From assembly GCF_000003855.2 (NCBI RefSeq), contig NW_003101682.1, forward strand, positions 7,709,401 through 7,750,251: a stretch of 40,851 bases of DNA, given 5' to 3'. The position numbers and the translations under genes were made by a program. Under the pieces are notes generated by a model that was not told the DNA's origin, ran no database searches, and saw nothing but the letters and a program-made list of their open reading frames with translations. The DNA comes from Blastomyces gilchristii SLH14081 (Eukaryota; Ascomycota; Eurotiomycetes; Onygenales; Ajellomycetaceae). Within the stretch, counting starts at the first letter, position 1, and each line of letters begins with the position of its first letter. Shown piece after piece: positions 10,291-23,340 of the stretch.

Positions 10291-13200
10291 ATGAAAGCTA
10301 TGATAGACAGCAGTCTATGTCACTATATAATAATAAAATCTTCAGTTGTAAGATATTATAATCTTCAGTGTATCTCTTTATTAAAACCTTGACTTCTCAC
10401 AGAATTTGATGATTTAAAAGACATTTGTATCTGTTATATGATGAAGCTGATTATAGATGTGAAAGAACATCAACATGAAGATGTCTATGCATATGAAGTT
10501 GATAATCTTGATTATAATCTTATATTAGAACTTGCCTGACTATCTGAATAAGACATCTTATTGAATACTTAAAATAGAAGCTTGATATTCTCTAACAATG
10601 ATAGAATTCATGAAGATGACATTCACAAGACTATTGATCTGACACAGATCTCTGTCAATATCTATAAAATACTCAGAAAAAGAAGTCACTGAAAGAATCA
10701 CTGACAGCAGAATCATGTGTCAATCTATTTCATCAGTCTGATCAATATCAAAAAGACTCTAGAAAAATTATTTCATATTATAATAACAGATTCTCATATA
10801 AAACTCTCTCAATAATATCATAAATATCTAGATATCTTTTAACAAGATAATATTATAAATATACTCTTCTTATGAGGTTCTGAAGTGAATCACAGTATCA
10901 AGTTAGAGAAAAAGAATGATAAGAATTCTGAACTGTTATGAGACTCTCTTTATAACATGTTCTGAGATGAACTTCTTCTTCTTTAAAAGACACTCAATAA
11001 TCTGTTGAATAAAGAATTCATATATATTAGCAACTCTTCTGCTGCAGCCTCTATCCTCTTTGCAAAGAAATCAGATAAAGAACTCTGATTCTGTGTGAAC
11101 TACTGAGGTCTGAACAGATTGACAAAGAAAGATTGATATCTCTTATCTCTCATCAATGAAACTCTAGCATGAATCAGACAAGCTCAATGATTTATAAAAC
11201 TAGATATCATCACTGTGTTTTATAAGATTTGTATCACTGAAGAAGATGAATGACTTATAGTATTCTGAACATGTTATAATCTCTTTGAATGAATAGTCAC
11301 ACTCTTTGAACTGATTAACATCTTCAGTATATTTCAGAAGTATATCAACTGAGCACTCTGAGATTTTCTTAATAAGTTTGTATCTGCTTATCTAGATAAC
11401 ATTCTCATCTTCACTGATGAATTCAGAAAAGAATATCAAGAGCATGTATGAAAGATATTATAACAGCTATGAGAAGCAGAACTATTAATAGATATTGATA
11501 AGTGTGATTTTGAAGTCAAGAGCATCAAGTATCTGAGTTTTATTATAGAAGCTGATAAGAGAATTTGAATGAATTCTGAGAAAGTCTCTGTCATTCTTGA
11601 ATGAGAAGCTCTGTGTACTGTGAAAGATGTACAAAGCTTCATCAGATTTACTAACTTCTATCAGTGATTTATATGAAACTTCTCAGATATTATAAGATTA
11701 TTTACAGATCTCACTAAGAAAGACTCAGTATTTCAATAATCAGTGAATGCTGAAGCTGCATTTACACAGATGAAGAAGATGTTTATTAATACTTCTCTGC
11801 TGATAATATTTAATTCTGATTGTGAGATAGTTATTGAAGCTGATTTCTCTGACTATGTGATAAAAGAAGTGATATTGTAATATGATAATGAAGATATTCT
11901 ATAATTATGTATCTTCATGTCTAAGAAACTGAGTCTCACTGAATACAATTATGAGATCTATAATAAGGAACTTCTCATGATTGTATACTATTTAGAAGAA
12001 TGAGACTCTGAACTCTGAAGTATCTCTGAATTTAAGATAGTCACAGATTATAAGAATCTCAAATACTTGATAACTACCTATAAACTCACTGAATGACAGA
12101 TATAATAATCTGAGTTCTTAAGCTACTTTCATTTTACAATACACTACTGTTCTGATAGTCAGAACTCAATGACAGATGCTCTCTTATAACAAGAGTAAGA
12201 TATACTATCTGATATAACAGATACTCACTGAATGAACTGAGAGCATTGACTCTTGAACCTGAAGATACTAGTTAATCAAGATGAAACTGTTCATGACACT
12301 ATATATGCTTCTTCAGTTAGAACTGTTATTGATATCTTTACTTTCTCTACACTGAATGAACTGTGATATACAGCAGCTCAGACAGATAAACTTCTCTAGA
12401 CTCTCACTGAAGCAGTATGTTAAGAAGTACTCTGATTTCTCTCAGAACTACATATAAGAATCAATATCTCAGAATGTTCAATCAATGATAATAACACTCT
12501 ATGATTCTGTAAATAACACTGAGTTCCTCACTTTAAATTCTTACACACTCAGATAATGCAAGAGATGTATGATTTATATATAACTAGCTATTCAGATTGT
12601 GAATAACTGTATAGAATAATCTTCTGAGAGTTCTACTGATCTGAGATATTAAACAGTATCAGACACTTTATTCAAAACTGTAATCACTGTTCTTCTGTTA
12701 TCTCATGAAAGAACTGTAGAAAAGATCTATTGAAATCACTCAATATCTCTGATAGAATCTGATGAGATGTAGTAATTGACTTCACTATCAATCTATCTAA
12801 GAGTAAGAGTTGTAGAAACATTCTGATCATTGTGAATTAACTGAGCAAAGATATAATATTGAAATCTTGTAATAAGATGAATACTGAACAAGTCACTGAA
12901 GCTTTTCTACAGAGCTCATTCTATTAAATACACAGATTACTGAGATCTATAGTATTGAATTAAGACTGTCAATTCATGAGTGCTCTCTGAATAAGAATCT
13001 GTCAAGTTCTCAAGATTACATACTATCTATCAACTGTCTATCACTCTGAGACTGATGATGTGTCAGAATGAACAATTCAGACCATGAAGAATTATCTCTA
13101 TAAGTTCTGTAATTACTCATAAGATGATTGATATGACCTTCTTCTATATACAGAGATTGCTATCAACAGTTAAGATACTGTTTCAACAGATATAAGTCTG

Positions 13201-13800
13201 TTTTTTCTTACACATGAATACTATATGAAAGTGTTAAATCTTCTAGAGATTACACAGTTCACACTGAACTCTTACAGTTCAATTCAGATCACTGATAATA
13301 TAGTAATAAAACTCTGAGATATCTGTGATTGAGCAGAGACCTTCATAGTAACTGTAAAACAAGATCAAGAGAATTAAATCAATGTTCACTGAGACTCTGC
13401 TGAACAATATAAGATAGAAGATCTGATATGATTAAATCTTAAGAACATATGAATCACATGTTCATCTTATACACTAGATTATCATTATATCAAGTATAAA
13501 GTAATAGAAGTTCTAGATAGTCATAACTACTGTCTTGACACATTATCAGAGATTCATGATGTATTTCATATAAGCTTGCTCTGCTGCACTGTCACTGATT
13601 CATTTTCTTCTCAACTGACTTCTAACTAACAGTTATCAGACATCATAGAAGAAGATAATGAGCTTGAGTGAGAGATTGAGAATATTCTTGATAAGAGATT
13701 CTGTGACTGTAGCTGATAATATCTTATGAAATGAGTTAGCTACAATCAACTGATCTGAACTCTGAGTTCTGTATTATCTGAAACAGCAGTCCTTGACTGA
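10291..13800 (+). pseudogene. ChrC pol remnant: protease, RT, RNase H, integrase, chromodomain
   Basis: Domain order is that of a Ty3/gypsy chromovirus. The protease active site is near 10,300-10,314 (AMIDSS, with the Gly of D-S/T-G mutated to Ser). RT follows, with FCVNY*GLN near 11,090-11,120 and the catalytic YLDD box as YLDNILIF at 11,389-11,412 (second Asp to Asn). RNase H has IEADFSDY near 11,836. Integrase has VVIDFT near 12,770 and HSETDDVSE (family HPQTDGQTE) near 13,045. A C-terminal chromodomain sits near 13,665-13,780 (EIENILDKRF ... YLMK*VSYNQ). Nearly every tryptophan position reads TGA, the result expected of G-to-A change in TGG. Chromodomains steer integration to modified histones; this copy cannot be active. 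Confidence 0.85.
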
Positions 13801-13810
13801 TAGGAACTGC

Positions 13811-13829
13811 TTCTGAAAGGAGGAGCTAA
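13811..13829 (+). other. ChrC polypurine tract
   Basis: The purine-rich run GAAAGGAGGAGCTAA directly abuts the 3' LTR and fits the primer site for plus-strand synthesis. It fixes the element orientation as plus. Confidence 0.75.
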
Positions 13830-14138
13830 TGTGGCGGGCTGCGCCTGATCAATCATATAGACTATTCTGTTACACTTCACAGATTTCAATCACTTCATTC
13901 TCAAATGTGTATGCTCTGATTCTCAGCCATTCTTGATCACCAATCCTCAGCCACTATGAACGCGTGTATATTCTCCCGCCCCGAAGCTCCACCGCGTACA
14001 TCACCACATACATGTATAAATATCCACCTCAATTGCTGATTCTCGCACTTTCTCTTTCTTTCCTTCTCTAATGTTTTTATCTTTGTTATATAAGACCTAT
14101 CAATATTATACCGATCTATTCGGCGTAGGCCTCTTACA
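13830..14138 (+). repeat. ChrC 3' LTR
   Basis: 309 bp, TGTGGC...TTACA, followed by TCTTC (14,139-14,143), the same 5 bp that precede the 5' LTR. Joining the flanks across the element restores the sequence seen uninterrupted at about 1870-1915 in GypA copy 1. Confidence 0.95.
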
Positions 14139-14143
14139 TCTTC

Positions 14144-16000
14144 TCTTTGCATACACTGCAGACTGTTCATCTCAGTAGAAACTCATTATCTTATAGATTA
14201 CAGTTTATAAATAACAGTGTTAATATCTTTATCACAATCAGGTTCTTAGTAAAGATTATATTATTCTGACTTATCAGAATTCACAGTATAAAAGTCATGT
14301 CTTAGCTTCTGTAAATGCCTTATCTATTCAAATGATTTTTAAGTGAACTTATTTATCTTATCAGAATATTCTTATCACTGAATCTTGAATCAGAGTTTAT
14401 AATCTCACTTTTCTGAGTTCATAATCTCTTTGATCTGATATTCTCTTTCACTCTTTAGTACTTTGTAAATAGAGTGATGAGTCACAGAGTTCTCTTCTAA
14501 GAATTTCTTATATTCACAGAGTAAAGAGATATGAGAAACATTATATATTTATAACTCAGATAACAGTTTTAATCTGTGAGTTAACTTTCTTTATAATTTT
14601 ACAAGACTCTATCTATAAGAGATTGAGCTTCTTACTAGATCTCTGTATAATAATGTTTTCTAGACTCAGTCAGACTCTATTATTTTTCTTAAAACACTTT
14701 ATAATATACTTGAAGTTATAGTATCTCTTCTGATACTCTTAGATCTTTCTTAAGAATTTATAAAGCTTTCTCTTAAATATTCTGAATTCTTACAGCCTGT
14801 TCACAGACATCATCACACTCTATAGTATACTCTTACAGATTTATCAAGATCATCTGTGAGTAAGTCTTAGTAAGTATCTTAAAGAGGGTTTTACCTATAC
14901 TGATATACTTTAAGTTATTGTATATAAACTTTGTCAATGATAATTAATGTATTCAGTTATTCTGATTGTAATTAACAAAGTACTACAGATACTGTGTTAA
15001 TATACTTATCAGATATTCTATTTGATCATCTGTCTATTGATGAAAAGCTGTGCTTAGATCTCATGAGATCTTCAGTATAATTATCAGATTAGATTAGAAC
15101 TTCTCTATAAAGATTGATTCTCTGTCTGAGATAATATTCACAGATAATTTATACAACTGAATCACATTGTAAATAAAGATATAAGTTAAATACTTTGACT
15201 TTAAGTTCTTGTAAGTGAATATAAAGTGTGTTATCTTGATAAAGTAATCTACTATTATCAGTACACTGTCAAAGCAGGTATTATATATGTTCTTGCTTTT
15301 AGAGAGACTTATAAGAATATTCATTTCTAGCTGTTTTCAACATTTCTGTAAGATGAGTAGAGAAGTAAGTTCTTCATATAATCTGAACTGCACTATCTGT
15401 GAATTTTGATAAATAGTATAAGAATTCACTATCTTCTTTATAAGTTCTTATATTTTTAATCAGAAGTCTTTTCTTATAAGTAACTTATAAGTTCTAGTAT
15501 CTGTAAAATAACCTGCTAGAGAAGAGTCATGATATCTTTTAATAAGTTTTATATATAGAAACTTATTTATAGATATATAAATTCAGCTCTCTCTCTATAA
15601 GAGATTATTTAAGTCTCTTCAATTCTTTATTTCTGCAGAATTAATTCCTACTATAAGTAATTTTTGAATATACTGAGTATATTCATTCTTCAGTTATAGT
15701 TCAGTCAATCTGAATAGAAGATCTTATAAAAACTTATACTCTGTTTCTTCTTATATCAGGTCTTTCACAGTGCTTCTCAAAGTCTGTAAATTCTTCAGAT
15801 TATAGATACTCTCTTCAAGAATTCTTATACAGATTCTCAGAGTGATAACTTTCAGTATTATAGAGAGTAGTTGTATAGACTTCTTCTCTCTCTTCTCTTT
15901 CTTCTTTTATAAGAGATTAAGAGACTCTTCAGTTAATTTCTTTATAACACTCAGTTTAAGTATTCTGTGAAGCTTTTCTATCTTCTCTAGTCTCTCTATA
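14144..16000 (-). pseudogene. GypA copy 2 integrase remnant
   Basis: On the minus strand the stretch 15,094-15,324 is still open and gives a clear gypsy integrase core: FDSVLIIVDYFIKITHFI followed by VIQLYKLSVNIISDRESIF, matching the family pattern yDsilvivDrftKmahFi ... HGlP..ivSDRgs.F. Integrase inserts the cDNA into the genome. The domain continues leftward and is split by ChrC, with the rest at 6730-8456. Stops elsewhere make it non-functional. Confidence 0.8.
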
Positions 16001-17420
16001 TCTATCACTCTGATCTTCTTGATATAATTAGACCTGTAAGAGAGTCTGTCTGCTGAGTTCTTAGTTCTCTTAATATACTCTATCTTGACTCAGAATTCAC
16101 TCAGTCTCTGAGTTCAGTGAATCTACTGCTGTGAGAGTTTCTTAATTAAAGTAAACTGTTATAAGCTATTATAATCAGTTCTAATAGTAATTACTATCAC
16201 AAGGTTCTTAAAGTAGTAATATCAGTGATAGAAGAATTTCACTATTGTAAGAAACTTCTAATTGTAAATATCATAGTTAATCTTCATAAGTTATATCTTC
16301 TATAAGAAAAAGATCACTGAAACTCAGTTCTCATTTAACTGTAGTTATAAGATTATTTCTGAAATTGTAAAGAAGAAGACATCTGTCTTTAATCTGATTA
16401 AGAGTAAGAGATTAAAGTGAAACAGTATCATCATATCTATGAATATCTGTTTCAATCTTGTAAAGACTCTATGAGCTTCTGAAGTAAAAAAGTTCTTATA
16501 GTTCTTTCTTCTCAATAATCTTTTCATTCTTCATTTACAGAATAACTTCTTCTTGTTTTCACTCTTCAGTATGTCTGTAAGAGTTAAGAAGATTCTTATA
16601 AATATAAAGATAAACTATCTATAAAAATTCACAAAGCTCAGAAAGATCTGAATCTTATAAATACTAGTTAACTCTAATTATAATAGAATAGTCTTAATTT
16701 ATAAAGATTTCATCTGAATATTATCTGCAGTGATTACATATTCTAGAAAATTAATTCAGTGAATACTGAAGTTATACTTTATAAGCTTAATATATAGTTC
16801 TGTCTTATCTAAGATCTTTAACATAGTTTATACATGCTCAGTGTAATCTTTCTTCTTTATAAAGTATATTATTACATCATTCAGATATTTTATTACAAAG
16901 ATATTCAGATATATACAAAGTATTTTATTAATAAAAGACTGAAATATTATAGAGAGATTAGTTAAATCAAACAGTATTACTAGATATTTAAATAATCTCA
17001 GTATAATTCTAAAGACAGTCTTTTATTCATTCTCAGACTGTTTTCACAGTTATATATATATATTAATTATAATCAGTTATATGAATATAACAGCTTCTAT
17101 AAGACAGTTAATCACATTCTTAATCAGAGATAGAAAATAGTAACTCTTTATTATCTTAAAGTTCAGATTACAGTAGTCTACACATAATCTGAGATCTTCA
17201 TTCTTCTTCTTTATAAATATTACAGAGACTTCTGTGAAGATCTGTGAAGATTAGATAAAGTCATTCTTCAGATTCTTCTTTACATAAGTCTGTAAGATCT
17301 CTGTCTTATAATGAGAGAGCTTATAGATTAATTGTCAGAAGAATTTCTATTCTTTTATCAAATCTATTATCAGATTCTTCTTATAATAAGATAAAAGCTT
17401 AGCTGTCTTAGCTGAACTGA
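16001..17420 (-). pseudogene. GypA copy 2 reverse transcriptase / RNase H remnant
   Basis: Read on the minus strand from high to low coordinates. The RT palm begins near 17,250 with VIFIKKKNEDLRLCVDY (family pVlFVkKKDGslRlCVDY). The catalytic box is near 16,855-16,895 as YLNDVIIYF (YLDD with one Asp to Asn). The RT-RNase H connection and start of RNase H is 16,345-16,527, with FFTSEAHRVFTRLKQIF and LIRLKTDVFF (family lpirleTDAS). Stops (W to TGA, Q to TAA/TAG) break it throughout. The same segment, also broken, is at 29,869-32,378. Confidence 0.82.
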
Positions 17421-19149
17421 ATGTCTCTGTAAGATCTTGATATTTCTCTGATATCTGAAGCTCAGTTTTTATAACTGTGAAGTTCTCAGACATTTATAAA
17501 GTTATTATATAGATGAGCTTATCTTCTCTAATTAACTCTACAGTATTAACTGATTCTATCTTTATAAGTGAGTCTGTCAACACTGATCAGAAGTATAAAT
17601 CTAACTCATAAACAGCTATATATAAATTATGTCTTTAAAGTTATACAAGTCTTAAGTATATATTATCTATGATATCTATAATAATCATAGTTTCTATAAA
17701 TCTTCTTCAGATTTCAGAGAGATCTTCTAATTCAAAGATAACTCTTATAAGTCTCTGAGTTCTCAGATTTGAGTTCTCACACTCTGCTTATTATAAGAGT
17801 AAGTTTTCAGTTTTCATCACTAAGCTTATTTACTCTGTGAGCTTTAGAAACACTATAGTGATCTGAGATTCTGAGTTTATTAATACTTCTTATACTTATA
17901 AGATAGCAGTATTACAGTATAATCTCTCTCTGTAAGCATATATTTTCATTGAGAGAGTAAGAGATTTAGATATCAGTTTTAAGACTCTTAAGAACACTGT
18001 TGCTGACTCTGACTATAACTCTTCAAATTTCTATTTTAATTTATTTAAACAGTTTATGTGAAGATATTCTGATTTAAAATAGATAAAGCAGAGATTCTTT
18101 TTCTTAATCTCTCTATTATATACTCTATTTATAAGAGCTTATGAAGCTCTCTCTCTCTACTTAGTAGTCAGATATGAATCTCTCTATATCTTATTATCTT
18201 ATCTCAGTAAATCTGTTCTCTGTTATTCTAACTCTTACAGAGCTGATTAATAATTCACTCTCTATAAGTCTGTAACTCTCACAGTAATCTATAGATAATG
18301 AATAAGAGTTATCAGTTTCTTCAGAGTTAAGAGCTTAGAGTCTTACTTAATAAGCTTATTCTATATATTTTTATTCAGCTTCTTTATAAATATCATTATT
18401 CAAATCTTATTTCAGAGCTCTGTTTTCACAGATCTCAATTCATATTACAATTTTATGAAGTGCTATGAGTAGGCTTTATTAGATTTCTCACCTCTTTTTC
18501 TAATATTTAATAATTACAGTTCAGATGTTCTCTATTCAGCTCACAGAGTCTCTTAACTTATTCTTTAGATAAATCTTAAGAATAGATTAGTAAGATCTCT
18601 CAGAATCATTCTGTGAATAATTCAGTCAGTTCTTGACTTCAGTGTAGTAGAGATCTGTTATTATATAAGTAATAGCTTCTTTATCTTTCATATTATATAG
18701 TCAGACTTGTAAGTTAATTTCAAATATAAACTTATAAAAGCTTTTATAGATTGTGATTCAGTAGTTAATCTTAAGTAATTATAACTTAAGAAAGTTTGTT
18801 TTCAGTTCATAGATATCTCTGAAGATTATGTTTAGAGACTTGATTTAAGAGTGTTTACAGATAGTAAGCATTTCTTATAGAAAAATAGCTTGATTCTGTG
18901 AAAGATGCTTAAGAATGTTCTTCACTAAGATTAATTCATTTATAAGTTCAGAGAATTTCTCTGTCACAGATGTAGAGAATAATGTTCTGTGAGTAATTAA
19001 TAAGTTCTCTGAGACTTCTTTTATAAGAGTTATTCATAATTTAGATGACTGCTTCTGAGTGTCTGCAGTAGAGTTTACAGAGATTAAAGTATATAAGTTT
19101 CTAGTTCTTTCAGTTATAACAGATAATTGCTCACTAACAGAGCTTGAAA
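17421..19149 (-). pseudogene. GypA copy 2 gag/protease region
   Basis: Between the RT start and the 5' LTR on the minus strand, so gag and protease are expected from element order. Near 17,395-17,440 the minus strand reads SAKTAKLLSYYKKN, similar to the linker just before gypsy RT domains. I could not identify a convincing zinc knuckle. This part is absent from GypA copy 1, whose similarity ends at about 32,378. Confidence 0.5.
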
Positions 19150-19406
19150 TGTAAGAATAAGTACTTACAGATAATTATTCAGATATTTGCAGCTTCATGT
19201 AATATATACTGTTAACTACTAGAAGTATTTACAGTAGAAAGATAAAATGTAGAGATTAATATATAATAGTATTCAAGCTGAGTTATGAATAGTATTTGTG
19301 AACTTCAGTCTATATAGTTGTGTGTAGTCAAGGGCTGCTAACTCTATTGATTACGCAAGAGATAGAAATAGAAGTAAAGAATTCGCGAGAAGCGGAATTT
19401 CTTACA
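19150..19406 (-). repeat. GypA copy 2, 5' LTR
   Basis: 257 bp, bounded on the plus strand by TGTAAGAATAAG and TTCTTACA, followed by TSD TTGAG (19,407-19,411). The outer 70 bp keep CpG (TTACGCAAG, ATTCGCGAGAAGCGG), while the same bases in the other LTR, which are inner there, read TTATATAAG and ATCTGTGAGAAGCAG. Confidence 0.9.
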
Positions 19407-19411
19407 TTGAG

Positions 19412-22400
19412 AGAAAATAATTCTCTCATTAACTGAGTCACTCAGACATTGATATTATCTCACTAATAAAGAGACAGTGATAGAGAAATCTGTAGAGTTT
19501 TATCAGAAGAATCTGAAGAAATAGATAGAGTTAATATACTGTATAACAGATAACTGAGACTTGAAAGTAGATGAAGAAGTCATTACTCTTACTGCAAGAT
19601 TAGCAGTAGTATTCATTATTGAAGATGAATGAATATGATATCTCTTTACAGATTATAAAAATATCTTTTCAGAAAAGAAAGCAGCAAAGTTTTCTGATAT
19701 TAAGATATAATACAAGATTTATCTTGAAGATAATGTAATAGTATTATACAGATCTCTTTATAACTTATTAGTAAAGAAATTGAATGTTCTGCACAAATTT
19801 CTTAAGAAAGTATAATTAAAGAACTGAATACACTTATCAAAGAGTTCAGCAGAGAGGCCCCGGTGGCCGAATGGTTAATGCGGCCACCCGGTAGCGCCTT
19901 GGCGTGGGAAACCAAGACGCGTGGGTTCGAAACCCGCAGGGAATACATTAAATCTGAAACTCAAGCACCTCAGGTTTCTAATAATTACAGAGATGTATAA
20001 ATCACTTTAATGAATCACTCTATATTTCTGAGCTGAGAAGTTATTATTGTATGTATCTAATTGTCACTTCTTTGTATTTTTCTATGTTCTTGTTATCTTG
20101 ATATGATCTTAACATCTGTATTTCCTTCTGTATAATCAACACTTAACCTGTATTTAACATCATGCAAGGACTCATCATAAGCTCCGCTTGTATATAAGTA
20201 TAATGAAAGAATAATAATAATAATAATAAGTTCAGCAGAGATATTTATATTATTTGTACTTAAGAAGAATGATAGACTACATCTTTATATAGACTACAGA
20301 GACCTTAATAGAATGATAGTTAAGAATCACTATTTATTACTATTTATTAACAAGATGATTAATCAATTATTTGAAGCAAAGATGTTCTTAAAGATTAATA
20401 TATAAAATATCTATTATAGAATCAGAATTAATAAAGATGATATTTGAAAAATAGCTTTTCATATCAAGTACAGTAATTTTAAATATTATATTTTATCTAT
20501 TAATCTTTGTAATACTTCAGTTCTCTTTCAGATCTATATAAATAAGACACTGTAGAGCCTTGTCAACATCTTCTGTATAGTATACTTGAATAATATTCTA
20601 ATCTTCTTAAAAACAGAGAAAGAATATGATATTCATATTTAAGAAGTATTGAGTTGCTTAAGACAGTATTAACTCTATGTAAATACTGAGAAATGCTCAT
20701 TCTATAAACAGAAGATTAATTTCTTAGATTATATTATTGAGATTAATAATATTTCAATGAATAGAAGCTGAGAGTCTGAGTCTCTGTTATTAAGAACTGA
20801 TCAATATTGCAGATATATTATAAAATACAGGTATTTCTAAAATTTATGAATTTTTATAGACAGTTCATCTATATATATTCACAGATTACTGCTCTTCTTA
20901 CAGATCTGTTAAAGAGAAGTGTTAAAGACAGAAAAACAGAATTATTTATTTTCACTCAAGACACTGTATAGATATTTGTAGAATTGAAACAAGCTTTTAC
21001 AGATATCACAATACTGAATCACTTTAATGTTAATCTACTCAGTCAGTGTGAAACTGATGTATTCAGAAATGAGATCTGTGAAATCTTTTCACAGTTGATA
21101 TCAGAGATCTTATAATATTGAAAGAATTAGACAATATTAATCTCTGAAAATACAGACAATGAAATGTCTGTGAAAGATAGTTTTTTCACAGAGTTTATAA
21201 AACACTGTAAATAAAGATCAGTGATCTTCTTCTTCAAGAAATTATCACTCATACAGAGAAGATATAATACTCATGATTAAAAGATATTAGTAATTATTGA
21301 ATTCTTTAAGATCTGATAATATTATCTTCAGAGTAGTAAGTATTCAGTACAAGTTCTCACTGATTATACAAATCTACATTACTTCTTAATTATAAAGTGC
21401 TTAACAGAATGTTAAGTCAGATAAGTGAAGCTGTATTCAGAGTATGATTTCAATATCTGATATTATTCAGATTGACTTAATCTCATCAATACACTGTCTA
21501 CACAGCTCAATTTTAATATTATTGATAAGAAGAAGAATTCTATAAAAGAATCTCTATCATCACTGCAAAGGAAGCTGGCTGTAGAAGATTGAGATTCTCT
21601 AAAGCTCAGAAACAGCACTGATAAGATAGCTGTATAACTTAGTATAGAAGATGAAAGAAAACTCAGATTCTTACAGAGAACTGATACTGAAGATAATAAG
21701 CTTCTCATATCATATCTTACTATCATTGAATTGATAAAAGATGAAATAGTTGACAATCTTTCAATTTAACTGCTTTTAGAATTCATTGATAAATTACAGC
21801 AGAGAGACATCTCTACTACAGCTTAAATTCAAAAGTTCAAGAAGAAAGAATTCAGTTTAAACTTAGAAGAGACAGACTCTGAGTGAGATAATACTGCTAA
21901 GAAATCAAGTCACTGATAAATAGATGAATGTAAACTTCTGCTACTAAATAATTCAGTCCTCATTTCATATAGCGGAGCAGTATATTAAAAGTTGTTAAGA
22001 ATTTATTATAATGATTCTCCATATTAAGTACTTCAGATTAGAGAAGACTGAAGAGCTTCTAAAATATAAATGTATTTAAGACAAGCTCTGAGCAGATGTT
22101 AAAGAGTATATTAAGACTTATAATATCTGTTAAATAATAAAGATTCTGTGATATAAGTAATACAGTGAGTTAGCATCACTGTCTATTTTAAAGAACTTAT
22201 AATAGAATCTATTAATAAATTTCATAGTTAATCTGTCAAAGTCAATAAGAGTTAAAGAATATAACTTAATTTTAATCATTATTAATTACTTTACAAAGAT
22301 AATAAAATATATCTCTACTTATAAGAAGATTCAAGCCTCTGAATTAACTGATCTATTTCTAGATATCATTATTTATGATCACAGTGCTTTAAAATTATTA

Positions 22401-23340
22401 ATAACAGATTAAGAATCTCTCTTTATCAGTAAATACTGATCAGCTTTTTACTATTATCTTATAATAAAACATCTTCTCAGCACTGCATTTCATTCTCAGA
22501 CAGATAGTCAGACTGAATATCAGAATCAGATATTAGAACAATATCTTTAAATATTCTATTCATATTATTAAAATAATTAACTTAAACATCTTCTAATTAT
22601 CAAATTTGTGTATACTAATATAAAGAATATAGTCTTAAAACTATCTTCTTTCTATACTTATTATGAATATAATTCTTCATTTTTCAGTGACATCATAGAT
22701 AATATTTCAAAAAAGAGAATAGATAGTCAGAATGCTAAATAGATACAGAGAACAGAGTATCTCTCAGTATCAGAAGTAAAAGCTAGATTAAAACTTTTGA
22801 ATAAAATTTATAATAAGACAGTGAAAAGTATCTGTCATACTCAGAAGTAGTATATAGAATACTATAATTAAAAACATCTCTCAATGAAGTTCTTAATAGA
22901 GAATTAAGTACTACTTTTAATAAAGAATATCAAGATAATAAGATTATATAAGAAGCTCAGTGAGTGATGACTAGAATCTCTCTCAGTAATAAAAGTAATG
23001 AATAAGCAGATATATGAGTTAAAATTAATCTCAGAATTGAAATTAATTCATTCTATTTTTAATATTTTCTATTTAAAGTTCTATAAGTAATACTCTGAGA
23101 CAGAGATATCTCAGTTAAATAATATTAAGATTAAAAGTGATACTGAATATCTTATAAAGAAAATATTGAATAAGTGAATATATTATAGTAAGCTTCACTA
23201 TCTTATTAATTAAGAAGATTATTCATTATCAGAGAATTCATAAGAACTGCTTGAATATTTAAAAAATACTGAGAAAGAGATTATAAGCTATAAGATAACT
23301 AGTAGAGACTGCTCTATTATATATCAGAGATATTAGATAA
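19412..23340 (+). pseudogene. GypB pol remnant: RT, RNase H, integrase, chromodomain
   Basis: Continuation of GypB after the GypA insertion, itself interrupted by SINE copy B just before the RT palm. RT is at about 20,242-20,620, with LFVLKKNDRLHLYIDYRDLN and YLNNILIF for YLDDILIF (both Asp to Asn). An RNase H start lies near 20,960-21,060 (LNHFNVNL...CETDVF). Integrase is at about 21,950-22,700 with HSQTDSQTEYQNQ for HPQTDGQTErvNQ near 22,490. A degenerate chromodomain is at about 23,125-23,300 (TEYLIKKILNK ... YSKLHYLIN). Stops are abundant and the copy is dead. Chromodomain and order place it among chromoviruses, a family different from ChrC by LTR. Confidence 0.82.
19856..20228 (+). mobile_element. 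tRNA-derived SINE, copy B
   Basis: 373 bp in plus orientation. It has head GCCCCGG, an A-box-like TGGCCGAATGG, B box GGTTCGAAACC, a body shared with copies A and C, and an AAT-repeat tail. It is flanked by the 13-bp TSD AGTTCAGCAGAGA (19,843-19,855 and 20,229-20,241). It splits the GypB pol frame just before the RT palm motifs. This copy keeps GACGCGTGGG where copy A has GACGTGTGGG, so it is slightly less mutated. Confidence 0.9.

Noticed and set aside
10291..13800. Alternative genetic code (TGA as tryptophan), since TGA sits at most Trp positions of the RT
   Set aside because: TGG to TGA is the expected G-to-A outcome of RIP. TAA/TAG at Gln positions and Asp-to-Asn changes in catalytic boxes occur in the same frames, and the two intact genes use TGG normally.
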